From Lomentospora prolificans (lineage: Eukaryota > Ascomycota > Sordariomycetes > Microascales > Microascaceae), in NCBI GenBank assembly GCA_029532625.1, contig JARFXM010000011.1, positions 744,001 to 808,000 on the forward strand: a DNA stretch of 64,000 nt, given 5' to 3'. Positions 11,133 through 21,668 of this stretch are shown here, one piece after another. The stretch's first letter is position 1. Each line of letters begins with the position of its first letter. The position numbers were made by a program, and so were the translations under genes. The notes under the pieces are model-generated. The model was not told the origin of the DNA, did no database searches, and was given only the letters and a program-made list of their open reading frames with translations.

Positions 11133-12167
11133 ATGAAGCTGTCACTTCCTCTCATCCTCCTCCCTGCTCTCGGTGCTGCTGCCGCTGTGGGAAGGTCAAA
11201 GGGAATCCAGAGTCCAGCGGAGCTCCCTGACGTTGACACCAACGAAGTCGATACCATGTACCTTGATGACGGGCTAGTTTACTCCGACCTTAGGGACACC
11301 AACCGCATTGATCCCGCCGCGGTGGACACTTCTGTCGCGCCCATTGATCCCAGCCTCGTTGATCCCACCGCGGCGGACACTTCTGTCGCGCCCATTGATG
11401 CCAGCCTCGTTGATCCCACCGCGGCGGACACTTCTGTCGCGCCCATTGATGCCAGCCTCGTTGATCCCACCGCGGCGGACACTTCTGTTGCGCCCATTGA
11501 TGCCAGCCTCGTTGATCCCACCGCGGCGGACACTTCTGTCGCGCCCATTGATGCCAGCCTCGTTGATCCCAACTCCAATATTGACCGCGTCGACGATGGT
11601 CTTCACAACGATGCTCTTAGCCCCGGGGCAGCCGACGCCAACACAGTGGATAATACGATTAAGCCCACTGACGCCGAGATAACCGAGGCCAACCCCCTTG
11701 GTGCCAAAGATGCGGATTCTATTACCAAGCCAGTTGACGCCGAGCTCGTTGATCCTAGTTTCGTCGGTGCCGAGGTCATTGACGCCGAGCTCGTTGATCC
11801 TAGTTTCGTCGGTGCCGAGGTCATTGACGCCGAGCTCGTTGATCCTAGCTTCGTCGGTGCCGAGATCGTTGACGCTGGTGATTCCGATGCAGCCGATACC
11901 GTTACGAAGCCCATTGGCGCTGAGCTTGTTGACCCCAACCCCAATGTTGACGGCGCCGGCGACGACCTCGACGCTGATATCACTGGCACCAAGCCAATTG
12001 ATACCAACGATGCGGACACTATTGCCAAGCTCATTCCTGGTGATATCGTTGATGCTGTCGAGGCGGATCCTGAAGCCATCGCATCGAAGGGGGATGCCTC
12101 TCTCGAAAATGGGAGCCTTCCTCTTCGGAGGCGCTCTCGAAGGTCCCGACGATCCATTCGCATGTAA
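11133..12167 (+). CDS. Secreted acidic tandem-repeat protein of unknown function
   Basis: 344 residues. I chose the ATG at 11133 because it begins a signal peptide (MKLSLPLILLPALGAAAA); an upstream in-frame ATG at 10923 would bury it and lies before the TATA box. Five 17-residue units of the type DPTAADTSVAPIDASLV follow, then three 15-residue units DAELVDPSFVGAEVI, then looser versions of the same theme. The C-terminus is abruptly basic (LRRRSRRSRRSIRM), in contrast to the Asp/Glu-rich body. There are no cysteines in the mature part and no Lys-Arg sites between repeats, so it does not look like a Kex2-processed peptide precursor. It may be a cell-wall, surface or host-interacting protein, but no function can be assigned. 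Confidence 0.75.
   Translation: MKLSLPLILLPALGAAAAVGRSKGIQSPAELPDVDTNEVDTMYLDDGLVYSDLRDTNRIDPAAVDTSVAPIDPSLVDPTAADTSVAPIDASLVDPTAADTSVAPIDASLVDPTAADTSVAPIDASLVDPTAADTSVAPIDASLVDPNSNIDRVDDGLHNDALSPGAADANTVDNTIKPTDAEITEANPLGAKDADSITKPVDAELVDPSFVGAEVIDAELVDPSFVGAEVIDAELVDPSFVGAEIVDAGDSDAADTVTKPIGAELVDPNPNVDGAGDDLDADITGTKPIDTNDADTIAKLIPGDIVDAVEADPEAIASKGDASLENGSLPLRRRSRRSRRSIRM
11310..11564 (+). repeat. Intragenic minisatellite, five 51-bp units
   Basis: Units at 11310-11360, 11361-11411, 11412-11462, 11463-11513 and 11514-11564. Units 2 to 5 are almost identical at DNA level, which implies recent expansion or gene conversion. Unit length is a multiple of three, so copy-number change keeps the frame. 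Confidence 0.92.
11736..11870 (+). repeat. Intragenic minisatellite, three 45-bp units
   Basis: Units at 11736-11780, 11781-11825 and 11826-11870, near identical and in frame, each encoding a DAELVDPSFVGAEVI-type repeat. It is a second repeat family within the same gene, sharing the LVDP core with the first. Confidence 0.9.
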
Positions 12168-12616
12168 ATTGATTCTGTCGTCTGTTCCATAAGTGCTGCC
12201 CCGTGTGGTGTTGCAGCATGAACGTCGCCACACGCCGACTTCATGGTCAATGATTCCACGTTTGGAGCGCATTAAAAATGGCAAAATTCATCAAGTGTAT
12301 TGTGGCTAGGCATTATAGCCTTGGTGCTAGCCTCAAGGAGGAACAGAATGGGAGCCGCACTGGCTTTGCGGCAATCTGGTCTTCATTAATTCGATCCGAG
12401 GACCCTCTGAGGAGATTGCGACTAATAGGGGCACGTTGCCGGAGATCGATGTTATAGGTCTCTGGACAAGATTAATATTTAATGCTAATATTCATATTCG
12501 TCTGTTTCTCTGTGTTATCGCACTTGAATTCCCCACAAACGTGATCGTGTTGGTTATGAACATACGAAGTCTTCTTCAACATGGAAGCATGAAAGACTAC
12601 GGCGTAAAATCTTCCA
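12168..12616. other. Intergenic region
   Basis: 449 bases downstream of the repeat-protein gene with moderately low GC. No supported gene, repeat or RNA. Confidence 0.4.
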
Positions 12617-13344
12617 TTAGCAATCGGCTACACGTTTCGCGACACAATCAGAATCAGGACTTAAAATTATGCCGCCAGAGCAGCTGCTTGCAATTCGACT
12701 TTCGCGGTTGTCGTTCTCGCTCTCACTTTCTTCCCACCGTAACACCATCCTCCAAAATAGGAAGACATAAAACAACACCAAGCCGCCGACAAAACAAGCT
12801 CCTAGGAAGGATTAGCTATTTTTGGTGTTGGCACAAACGAGAAAGGGATCATCTTACTCGGGATCAACCAGTGGCCCGGCTCTTTGACGTCCCTGGCCAC
12901 CAAACCCACGAACAGGGTCAGATTAATGATACAAGTATTTCCTACATTACTAAACCATCGAAGGAGATCCTCATCACTACAAGAGCCTCCTTCACTACCT
13001 ACACCATACAGCGACGCAAACTCGGCCATAATGGCGTGACTTATCTTTCGGATGAGCATCCGGACCGCAGCGCATGTGGTTGGTCCGTCCGAATGGCTTT
13101 TTGCAGGACTCGACAAAAGGCTATGAAAAAGAACGTGGAATACTAGGGGAATTATGGTCCCAAGGACATAGAGAATAGTCGACTCATCCTCCTCTGTTGA
13201 GAGAAGATGATCCTTGTAACGGCCAATCGGATTATCTCCCGGTCGCGGTGGAAGGGAGTAATAGCGGATCCAACTGGGCTGCTAAGGATGGGGAAGCCGG
13301 CAATAGCGACGAGCTGAGTTGAAGGCCGCTGTATTACTGAGAGA
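12617..13344 (-). CDS. Candidate spliced membrane protein, 5' end unresolved
   Basis: A minus-strand frame runs from about 13344 to 12858, then a 56-nt intron (12802-12857, GTAAGA donor, CTAG acceptor), then an exon 12801-12617 ending in a stop. The join reads GHWLIPRACFVGGLVLFYVF. The product has hydrophobic segments at STILYVLGTIIPLVFHVLF, at INLTLFVGLVA and at FVGGLVLFYVFLFWRMVL, and ends in an acidic tail (EESESENDN). No ATG is in frame upstream of the first hydrophobic segment. A further 5' exon is therefore needed, perhaps starting at the ATG near 13470 on the minus strand. I do not recognise the family. A decayed gene is also possible. Confidence 0.4.
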
Positions 13345-13390
13345 GGACGTGGGAGATCCCGATTACTCGCCTCGACTGTCCGCACTATTC

Positions 13391-13832
13391 TACTGCTCTA
13401 TTCAAGATCCATCTCCATTTTGTTGAGGCCACGTACATTCCTCCGCCTCGAAAGCACTAGGATTGACATTACGGGCCTCAAAGTCTTATTAATAGACTCT
13501 ATCTAGAGTCCCTTCCGGTTCCGGCCGGGAAGCATCATGACCTAATCTAGACTGCACAGCTTATCTTACACAAGAAGGTGAAGCAATTAAACCCTCATGG
13601 CGATTACTGTCGTTCAGTCACTCAAGATCCTCAGTGCTGGTGGGCTACTGGGCTCCTGGTCAAATCAAAACAGAGTTCTCTCAAGCAAGGAAAAGAGAAT
13701 GGCGCTGCAGTGGTAAGTGTCCCGGTCCGCATGTATTCCAGTAACGAGAAAGAAGAGTCGATTATTCGTAACTCAGGATAGGGAATTGGAAAGACACTTA
13801 TTCCTCAGTCGCTGGCTCTGCTTCTCCATCAA
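13391..13832. other. Intergenic region
   Basis: Likely contains the 5' part of the preceding minus-strand candidate. A plus-strand frame at 13578-13781 has no recognisable features. Otherwise nothing is visible. Confidence 0.35.
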
Positions 13833-14499
13833 TCACAACGCCGGAGCCACCACAGGTGTGTCTAGTTCGGTGTCGTGAGTAAGCCACCTACGCGGCGCCT
13901 TGAGCCTTCGAACCATCAAACAGAACATAACTCCGTATATAGACGCCGTAATAGCTGAAAATAGGACAGCTGGTGGTGACAAATGAAGCATTAGAGATCG
14001 TGATTGAAGGTGGGCTTCCTGTAAGTCGTCACTTACCGGCAACGTACCAACACTTTGGCTGTCCCATACCCACGTCTTCCTCCAACCATGCACCGAAAGC
14101 GTAAACCCAGCCAAGAGGATATGCGAGTACTGCTGTGTGATTCAGGAAAACGATTAAGTCGTCGAACTTCTCGGGGCTCTGCGTCACCCCAATAGCCAAC
14201 AAGGAAAAATAGGACGCGTGAAAGAAAACGAAGAAATGAAAGATGGCCAGCATTGAGGCTGCGCTTGCCACGGAATTGAAGTTATCGTAAACCGACACCA
14301 CACCAAAAGCTATGGCTATTATGAGATGCGAGAAAATGCGCCCCATGGTCAAATTGGTGCGTCTGGGAGTCGGTAAGACGTTTTGTCTAGGCTCCAGCCA
14401 TCCACAGGTCATCGCGAAAGCTAAGTGGAGGCAACCGGGAACCAACACTCCAAAGATGCGAATGAGGGTGGCCTTTTCGTTCTTATCAGCAGCCATCAT
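13833..14499 (-). CDS. Integral membrane protein of unknown function
   Basis: Two exons on the minus strand, 14499-14037 and 13969-13833, give 199 residues. The 67-nt intron has a GTAAGT donor and CACCAG acceptor and joins G|CT in frame as CWYVAAVLFSAITAS. Hydrophobic segments lie near residues 14-32, 52-70, 80-105, 120-140 and 157-175, so about five membrane helices. A charged segment TQSPEKFDD lies between two helices. The C-terminus is hydrophilic. I do not recognise the family. It lies tail-on to the gene-poor stretch before it and gives no neighbour clue. Confidence 0.65.
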
Positions 14500-15637
14500 T
14501 TTGGAATATTTACCGATGACTCTTTCATAGGACTCATGTGGCTGTTGGAGTTGGGTTCAGGACAGTGGCAGATCTGAGGCATATCCGCTGGCGTCAGGTA
14601 GCAGGAAAGCTGATTTGAACGGGGATAGTAGTAACACTTCTAGGACTGAGTGATGGATGGCTTAATAAATACACGCATTCTGAAATTTCTCATCCACATG
14701 CTGGACCTCTAGCTCGAACCATATAGTTGAGTAAACAAGCACGTGAAGCCCATTGAAGCAAGCTTCTTGTGACACTATTGCAACGTTCATGTGAGGCAGT
14801 ATGCTATTATTCCAGGGAAGAGGGTAGCCAATATCGTTCCTCGCCTGATGCGGACGTCTTCTTTTGAGCTGGGAGGTACCAACACAAGCAGGCACCCGGG
14901 CGGTGGTTCGGGGATAAATCTTGCTCCTGTAAAACGATCCCCGGCATGCTTGTCGCATACGAACACAAGAAACGCTCAAGGGGAGAAGCCGGATTGCTGC
15001 TCGGTAGATATACACGCAGCTGTCCACCCACATCGCCCTAACAAGCAGGGAAAAGGACTAACGAAGCAGGCAGCGGGTTCCAGGCCCAACGGAACATGTC
15101 ACCTCCCCTAGGGCCCTTGGACGTACACCACGCAACCTAAGCCAGTCGTCTCTGAATTTTCGAACAGGGGGCCCCCACATAGCAGAGTATGAATTAAGTC
15201 TTGCTGGAGTGAGGGTTTGCTGGTTTGCATTTGCTTACATCTGTAACGCACTCATAGTTCTGTGGCTGAACATCACGACGATGGACGGGCAGGCAACTCG
15301 GATGAGCCTACTCCGCTAATCCTCTCAGGTGTACTGGCACACAATACAATAAAACAAATGAGTCGTTCGGCCGCCTTGAAATTATGTAAGACCAGCGAAT
15401 GATCGGAGGCTGCATCACTGGCAGGCTATTCCCTTCTCTTATCGCCAGCGCTTCTGACCGTGGGCCCGGGGTCATGATGACGTCAAGGTATAGTGGCAAG
15501 GTCTCTCCAAACATTTAACATGAACTTCAATTATTACACTGGAGATATTTCTTTTTCTTTCCAGAAAAGAAACATATTATTACCTTCCATCATCTGTATA
15601 CGATCAATCCAGAATATCCACACCGCTCACGTCAAAT
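14500..15637. other. Intergenic region, includes promoter of the small spliced gene
   Basis: 1.1 kb without a supported gene. A minus-strand frame of 123 codons (14662-15033) and its plus-strand shadow show no family features. The right part holds a CRE-type site at 15478. Confidence 0.45.
15478..15485. promoter_or_regulatory. CRE-type palindrome TGACGTCA
   Basis: A perfect 8-bp ATF/CREB palindrome 153 bases upstream of the ATG of the small hydrophilic protein. In filamentous fungi AtfA-type bZIP factors use such sites to drive stress and spore genes. Function here is inferred. Confidence 0.55.
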
Positions 15638-16000
15638 ATGAGCGCCCCCTCGAGTGATCGGGGCATCCAGCAGACGGCCCTCGATTCAAACCAGCATGGT
15701 CAAGCCCAGTATGCCTCCTCCTTGTAATGGTGACAATAGAACGAAACCTAACAGCTCTGATGCAGGAATATCATTGACGAAACAAAGAGCAACTACGGTG
15801 GCAAGGTCGATGCAAATGTCGGGGAAACCATAGACGCCGGCGAACAAGGTGGCCTCTCGAAGCGTGTCGAAAAACTCACAAACCAGCCTACAGACGACTT
15901 GCCCACAATTGGCACCCAAAACAAGATTGCTCAAAGGGATGAATTTCAAGTCGGGAGCGGGGAGGATGCTCATGACACCGCCGCGAGAAATCAACCGTAG
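15638..16000 (+). CDS. Small hydrophilic protein, stress/conidiation-like
   Basis: Two exons, 15638-15708 and 15766-16000, encode 101 residues. The intron is 57 nt with GTATGC donor and TGCAG acceptor, joining CA|G in frame. The product is highly hydrophilic with no membrane segment and no cysteine. It begins MSAPSSDRGIQQTALDS and is rich in Asp, Glu, Gly, Gln and Asn, with stretches such as VGETIDAGEQGGLSKRVEKL. Composition and length resemble intrinsically disordered, heat-stable fungal stress or spore proteins, but I recognise no named family. A CRE palindrome in the promoter supports stress or developmental control. Because each exon is short, the gene is easily missed by simple frame scanning. 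Confidence 0.7.
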
Positions 16001-16106
16001 CACTGAACATGTGTCCATGATAGCGCAATAGAATAATCCGATTGACACGTTTCGCTCAGATTTGTGCAGGCGTGGTATTCCTCCGAACATACATGTAGTC
16101 ATTCTG

Positions 16107-16559
16107 CTAAGAGCAGCCCTGTCCATTATTGATCATCGTCACAGCTTCCCAGATGTGTCCATCCAAATCCGTCCAGCTTCGGGAGTACATGCCATGCTTC
16201 TCGCCATGACCTTCCAACACAAACGGATCCTTCTCCCCACCAGCCTCGACGGCCTTCCTCTGCACTTCGTCTACCTCCTCCTTGGAATTGGCCGAGAAAC
16301 TCAACAAGGCCTGTGCCGACTTCTTGGCATCTGCGACCTCCGAGCCGGGCCGGATGAATTCTTTGAAGCGCGGAACAGTGTGTAACATAAGAGCAACCTT
16401 GTCGTTGGGAGCAGGCAAGGTGAAGCTTCCAGACTTTTCGTCAGACCAAGCAGTCAGGTGGGAGAAGCCAAGAGCCTTGTAGAAAGTAGTCGCGGCGGCA
16501 AGGTCGTTGGTATAGATGTTCAGGAAGAAGGTCGGCGGGTTAGAGGGACCTGAAGACAT
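16107..16559 (-). CDS. VOC-superfamily (glyoxalase/bleomycin-resistance-like) protein
   Basis: An intronless minus-strand gene of 150 residues. The start at 16559 gives the usual VOC beginning PTFFLNIYTNDLAAATTFYK. The longer upstream reading frame lacks family similarity and is treated as 5' UTR. The fold pattern is visible: first beta-alpha-beta unit, ALGFSHL, then SGSFTLPAPNDKVALML, then YSRSWTDLDGHIWEAV as the last strand with the conserved D-x-D/G-x-x-W-E block. Members include glyoxalases, ring-cleaving dioxygenases and binding proteins; many fungal short members have unknown substrates. The putative metal ligand in the last strand (Glu of IWEA) is present. Substrate cannot be inferred. 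Confidence 0.85.
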   Translation of the reverse strand: MSSGPSNPPTFFLNIYTNDLAAATTFYKALGFSHLTAWSDEKSGSFTLPAPNDKVALMLHTVPRFKEFIRPGSEVADAKKSAQALLSFSANSKEEVDEVQRKAVEAGGEKDPFVLEGHGEKHGMYSRSWTDLDGHIWEAVTMINNGQGCS

Positions 16560-19558
16560 TATGAAGGTGGTAGCGGGGCGGTTTGCGAGAGGGGTTGTTA
16601 TAGAGGATTTCGTCAATTGACAGAGTGGACACAATTGATGGTTAAGGATGGAGATAAAGTTGATGAGTGTTGCCAATTGCAATATTGATGTTGGTTGGGC
16701 GGCGTATCTGTGTCTATTTATCCCCGTCGCGCTCGTTGGGGAGGAGGATGTGAGGCAATCATGATGGTGAATTTCACCGTTGACACGCCTGCTGTTGTTG
16801 AACACTCCTGAACGATTCCCCTTTATGGCATAGCCAAGACGATTCTCCCCCTCGGCCAGCGGTATCACATCGCTGGCTGGCTCGGCATAACCTTCAGCCC
16901 AGCGCCACTCGGGGATAATCACGCCGGGCGAGTTCTCACATAATTCAAAAGTCAACACCCTTTCCGTATGAGAGTATTACTGATCGTGCCCGAATACTCG
17001 ACAATCGCCAAATCAAGATTCATGGCATATCGTATCAGCAACTATTGAGATACTGTACGATCACTAATCAGAATGGCACGCCAAGCTTCTTTTGGCTGAA
17101 CAAGTGCAGGCTGGCCAAGACCCCAGAACGAGAGCCCCAAAGGCCAGGCTCTGCCCCCAACCGCCTTCTTTGCCAGTATTATTCGGGGACGCACCTCGCG
17201 GAGGCCATCTGGCGTACGGGACAAGCATGACGCTAAAAGCAAATCAACGGCCAGCGAAAGGAACGTCCGAAAATAGTTTCTTGGCGTGCCCGAAAAATAA
17301 CTCCGATGCGTTTGAGGGATCCGGTACACTGCGACTCCCGCCAGCAGTAAGCGCATCACACTGAGAGTCTGGTTTCAATCAAAGTGGTGACAAGGTATAC
17401 TATATAATAGACCAAATCAAATTGATCTGTCTGTTTCACCCACTTCGCCAGCCAGCTGTGCCTGTGCTACCCCGTTCACCGTAATTTGCAGCATTGAACC
17501 CAACTTGACGCCAGCTGAGAGCACGCAAATTGCACGCAGCTCATCCCCTTGCCGGGCGCATATTAGCTGGCTGGCGTTGTCATACCATGATCCTTCCGGG
17601 AATGCATCAGCTGGCCTTTCCGTGAAACTGGGCCCAGTTCATCACTCTGCCGCCGACGAAACGGTTACTGGTAGTTACCTGCAGTGAAGCTGATGGCTGG
17701 CAAAAATTACTCATGCTCCCGTTCTCTGCGCTCCTAAACCGGCCAGCAAGTGCGACGAACTGACAACGAACTATCTGGCGTGTCTGGGATGCTAGCTCAT
17801 ACAAGCGTGCAAGTTAACTGCCACCCGACACCTTGAACACGTCAGCGACTCAATCAATCCTCGATCCAGGGACGGACACGAAAGTTCACGACCTCGCATG
17901 TGGGTCACCCAAGCCGAAAAGCAGCCCTAGGGACTGCAATGCCGAGATCGCGTGCTGGCGGAGTGATCTGAAGCACTTCTCTCACAGGCCAAGGGGGTAA
18001 GTGGGATTGATTGCGTGAATGCCAAGTGCCTCTGTCGAGACAGCCCGCCCGCGTTATTACTAGCTCGCCTTTGTGCGGTGCGTCTTTAGTGGGGCACCTG
18101 TCAGAATCTTGGCCCTATTCTGGATCCGGTGGCCAGCGTTTGTAGAAAATGGAACGACTCTGAGGTGGGTCGGGCGTGGGTCGAGATCGAGTAAAAGACT
18201 AAAATCGCCAGTTGGATGGCGCCTCGGCGGGCGATGCGTGCGTACACGTAATCGTCTCGTGGCAATTACGGACTTGATCCGGAAATGTCGAAGGCCCACG
18301 GAGCCGGATCTTATCAATCTGATTAATCCTTGGCATGGCCGCCTTTACCTTGATCTTATCGCGCCCGAACAAAAGAATGGCGAGACTTGAGAAATAACGA
18401 CGGGCAATAGAGCTTGCGTCCTGTATTACCGAGGCAGGCCGGTTTTATCATTCTCGTAAATCAAATTCTCAGAGACACGCTGATTGGCGCCATCTTGCTG
18501 TCAAGAACCATCAAGGGACAACCCATTCGGACCTTCATTTCTTCCCTGACGGAAGTTCCTAGCTCGTCTTATGCAATAACCACACGACCCAAAGAACGCT
18601 AGGGTATGCAACTCTCTTCAGCATGGCCAGCGTCCAGAGACGGACATTCGACGCAAGTGGGACGAGTGATGCACGTTCCGACAGGCGCACGCTCACTCCA
18701 CTGAGCGAAACCTCTAATCGAAGAATGGCTGGTATCACGGGCATTTTGTCCAAAGCGGACGGAGACAGCCCGGGCCTGTGTGCCTGTTTAAGACTAGTAT
18801 CACCCTTCCATCTGTCGCTGGGCCCCGTCTAAACTGGGTCCCCTTATCCACCGCGAAGTTTCAATTTTCGTTCCTTCTTCCCTTTTCCTGTCGTCGCAAC
18901 CCCGCGAAATTCGTATGATGTATCCTTGTGTTAGGAAAGTGGTATTCCCTGACCTTGAAATTGTCTCCTTCCGCGGCACCGATGGCCCACAGGCGTGGGA
19001 TAAGCCTTTATCACTGGCCCTTTTTTTTTCCTTCTCTTTTTTTTCTATTTTTTTTTTTTCTTGGAGAGGTTATGTGCGGTGCACTCCGGAATTCCAGACC
19101 ATGATATCCGAATTCGGAAAAGGGCTCTAAAAATCATGGGCACACGCTTGGCAACCTGATGAGACACACACTCCAATAGGAACCGGTCCGCCACCGGTGC
19201 ATATGAGAAGACCGATTAATAGCGCCGATCTGATAAGATTAGATGAAGTGTCACCGTGCTGGCGGATGTCGAACTTTTTCTCTCGCCGGTCATGTGGCTC
19301 TTGGCTGGCCCTCACGGTCTAATGCTTATTGCCGATTTCGGCTGGAGACTGGACAGCGCACTCTCGAATCGGAAATGATCAGTCTGTGATAAAAGCTCGA
19401 GTGTCCGCAGTGGTTTTCACGGAAAGAAAGATCCTTTTTCTTTTTTAATTTGGTGGCTCTCTAAATCCAAGATACCCGGTGCTCTGAAGCTACAATCCCC
19501 ATATCCTGTGGCTCCTTCTTCCTATCACACGGATCTTAGCCACCGCCAGCAGCCAAGG
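16560..19558. other. 3-kb gene-poor stretch
   Basis: No gene is supported on either strand; short frames give no family match. The part 17440-17770 is rich in CCAGC/GCTGG words. Long pyrimidine tracts lie at 19020-19060, and the right end is the promoter of the SIT transporter. Confidence 0.5.
19228..19236 (+). promoter_or_regulatory. SreA/Urbs1-type GATA element ATCTGATAA
   Basis: The nonamer matches ATCWGATAA, the consensus for the fungal iron-responsive GATA repressors (SreA, SRE, Urbs1, Sfu1). It lies 323 bases before the ATG of an SIT-family transporter, the expected kind of target. Confidence 0.65.
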
Positions 19559-21668
19559 ATGGCCAAAGAAGACGTCCAAGCCGTCCAGGACGGCGTCAAC
19601 ACCCCGGAGCTGCGCGACCCTGAGAAGGCACATCCTGCCGTTAGCATCATGCGACCAATGACCGACAACGAGATTCTGCAGCGTTCGTGGTCAAAGAGGG
19701 CCATGGTCATTGCCTTTGTCGGGTAAGTTGGAATCGGGCGGACGATAGCTTTGCATATCAAATCATTGCGACATTTTTCTTCTTCTAACTTCTATTTCGC
19801 TAAACCACACCGATCCTGTTTAGTCTCTTCGCAACTTCATTCATCGCCTCGTTCGTCAAGTACTCTACTAAAGTCTACGATGCTTACGCCACCAGTGCTT
19901 TCTCCAAGCACGCGGCGCTCACTACCGCCAACATTGTTTACACTATTACATCTCTGGTAACTTACCCGGTCATGGCTAAGCTGTCCAACGTCTTTGGCCG
20001 GCCCCAGGGCTTCTTCTTCGCCATCTCCTTCATAACGCTCTCCATGGTTCTGTACGCGGCCTCCCAGGATATCGGCACGTATATTGTAAGTATCGCTTTA
20101 ATTATCCCAATTTTCACGCGCGGAACTGACTCTCCAGGCTGGCGGAATCTTCGAATCTATTGGTGACACTGGTTTCACCATCATGCAACAAATCTTCATC
20201 GCCGATACCACCAGTCTCATTAACCGTGGTTTCTGGGCGTCGCTCCCTGAATCAGTCGCCTCCGTCCCGACCCTTTACCTCGGAACCATTGTAGCAGATC
20301 AAGTGCTCGAAAAGTCTACCTGGCGCTGGGGATACGGCATGTGGGCCATCATTACCCCCTTTGCCGCCGCTCCTCTCATCATCACCATGTACGTCCTGCA
20401 GAGGCGCGCCAAGAAGAATGGTTTTGTCCGCAAGAGCATCTGGACAGCCGACTCCGCGAACCAGCCTCTCTTCAAGCGCGTCGCGAAGCTCATCTGGTCC
20501 GACCTGGACATTCTCGGCGCTGGGCTCATGGTTGTTGGCTTGGGTCTCGCGCTCATTCCGCTCTCGTTGACTGGTTCCAAGAACAGTCAGCGATGGAAGG
20601 AGGGGTCGACCATTGCCATGCTCGTCGTTGGTATCATTGTTCTCGGAATTTTCTTGCTCTGGGATGCCAAGTTCGCCAAAACTCCCTTTATACCGTTCAG
20701 GATGATTCGCGAAAGGACCGTCGTGGCTGCATGTCTTCTCTCGCTTCTCGATTTCTTCCACTATTCGACCTTTACCATTTTTTTCCCTAGCTATCTTCAG
20801 GTCGCGGGAGGATACTCACCAGGACACGCCAGTCGTATCGAGTAAGTGAAACTTTACCGAGCAGTTGGCGGGTCTTTGATCACTACTAACAATAGTCAGC
20901 AACGCCTTGCGTGTCTCCTTCCAAATCTCATCCGTCCTGGTCGGCCTTCTCATGAAGTACACCAAGAAGTCGCATGTCTTCGTCCTTATTGGCGTTCCTG
21001 TTGTAGTCCTCGGTCAGGGGCTTCAAATCTACTTTGTAAACAAGAATGGCGACGGCCCTGCCAGCGAAGTCTGCTTCATCACCGCCAAGACTCTTGTCGG
21101 TGTCGGCCGGGCCTTTTACCAAACCGCCGCACAGGTCTCTATCCAAGCTATCGTTGAGAAGGAGGATGTTCCCGTCGTTACTGGCGTGTACTACGCCTCC
21201 ATGAGTGTCGGAGGTGCCATTGGAACTAGGTACGTGCACTTGCCTTGTCATTCGAAGTGTAGTTCTGACCCCTTTCACCATAACAGTGTCGGAGGTGCGA
21301 TTTGGAACAGTCTCCTGCCCTCAAAGCTCACCGAGTACCTCCCCGACGCCGCCAAGGACAAGGCCCAAGCCATTTACAAGTCCATCGTCACTGCCCAAAA
21401 ATTTGATATGGGCACCCCCACGCGTGACGCGATTAACCGGGCCTACCGCGAGACCCAACAGAAGCTTGCCATCGCTGCTACAGCTGGCCTCGTCCCCTTG
21501 ATCTTCATAATGCTGGCCATGAAGAACGTCAATCTTGTCAAGGAGGAAGAGAGGCAGATGCTGGAGAGTTCTATCCACGAGAACGAGAGTGAGGAAACCC
21601 CAAAGTCTGCCAAGAAATTTGTCGACGATAGCAAGGTGTGGCCTAGCCTCAACGTAAAGGGGATTTGA
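19559..21668 (+). CDS. MFS siderophore-iron transporter (SIT/ARN family)
   Basis: Five exons: 19559-19722, 19824-20085, 20138-20841, 20900-21229 and 21287-21668, giving 613 residues. All four introns have GTAAGT/GTACGT donors and join in frame. The ATG at 19559 (MAKEDVQAV) is the first in frame. Characteristic SIT features are the start of TM1 with FATSFIASFVKYST, the AYATSAFSKHAALTTANIVY segment, FGRPQGFFFA, IQAIVEKEDVPVVTGVYY and a terminal loop before the last helix rich in charged residues (KLTEYLPDAAKDKAQ). About 14 membrane helices. SIT transporters take up ferric siderophores by proton symport at the plasma membrane or endosome. An SreA-type site upstream predicts repression by iron. 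The ligand is not predictable. Confidence 0.9.

Noticed and set aside
11133..12167. Kex2-processed RiPP precursor
   Set aside because: Repeats are not separated by Lys-Arg or similar sites and contain no conserved core peptide with Tyr or Trp; no UstY-like DUF3328 gene is nearby.
11274..12284. 336-codon minus-strand frame opposite the repeat-protein gene
   Set aside because: Its length comes from the periodic, stop-free repeats on the other strand. It has no signal peptide or family features, and the plus strand has a TATA box and secretion signal.
12436..13146. 236-codon plus-strand frame
   Set aside because: Unlikely composition (many Arg, His, Ser, Cys), no family features, and the minus strand offers a better spliced membrane protein over the same DNA.
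16560..16958. N-terminal extension of the VOC protein at 16107
   Set aside because: The open frame continues upstream, but family similarity starts exactly at the ATG at 16559.
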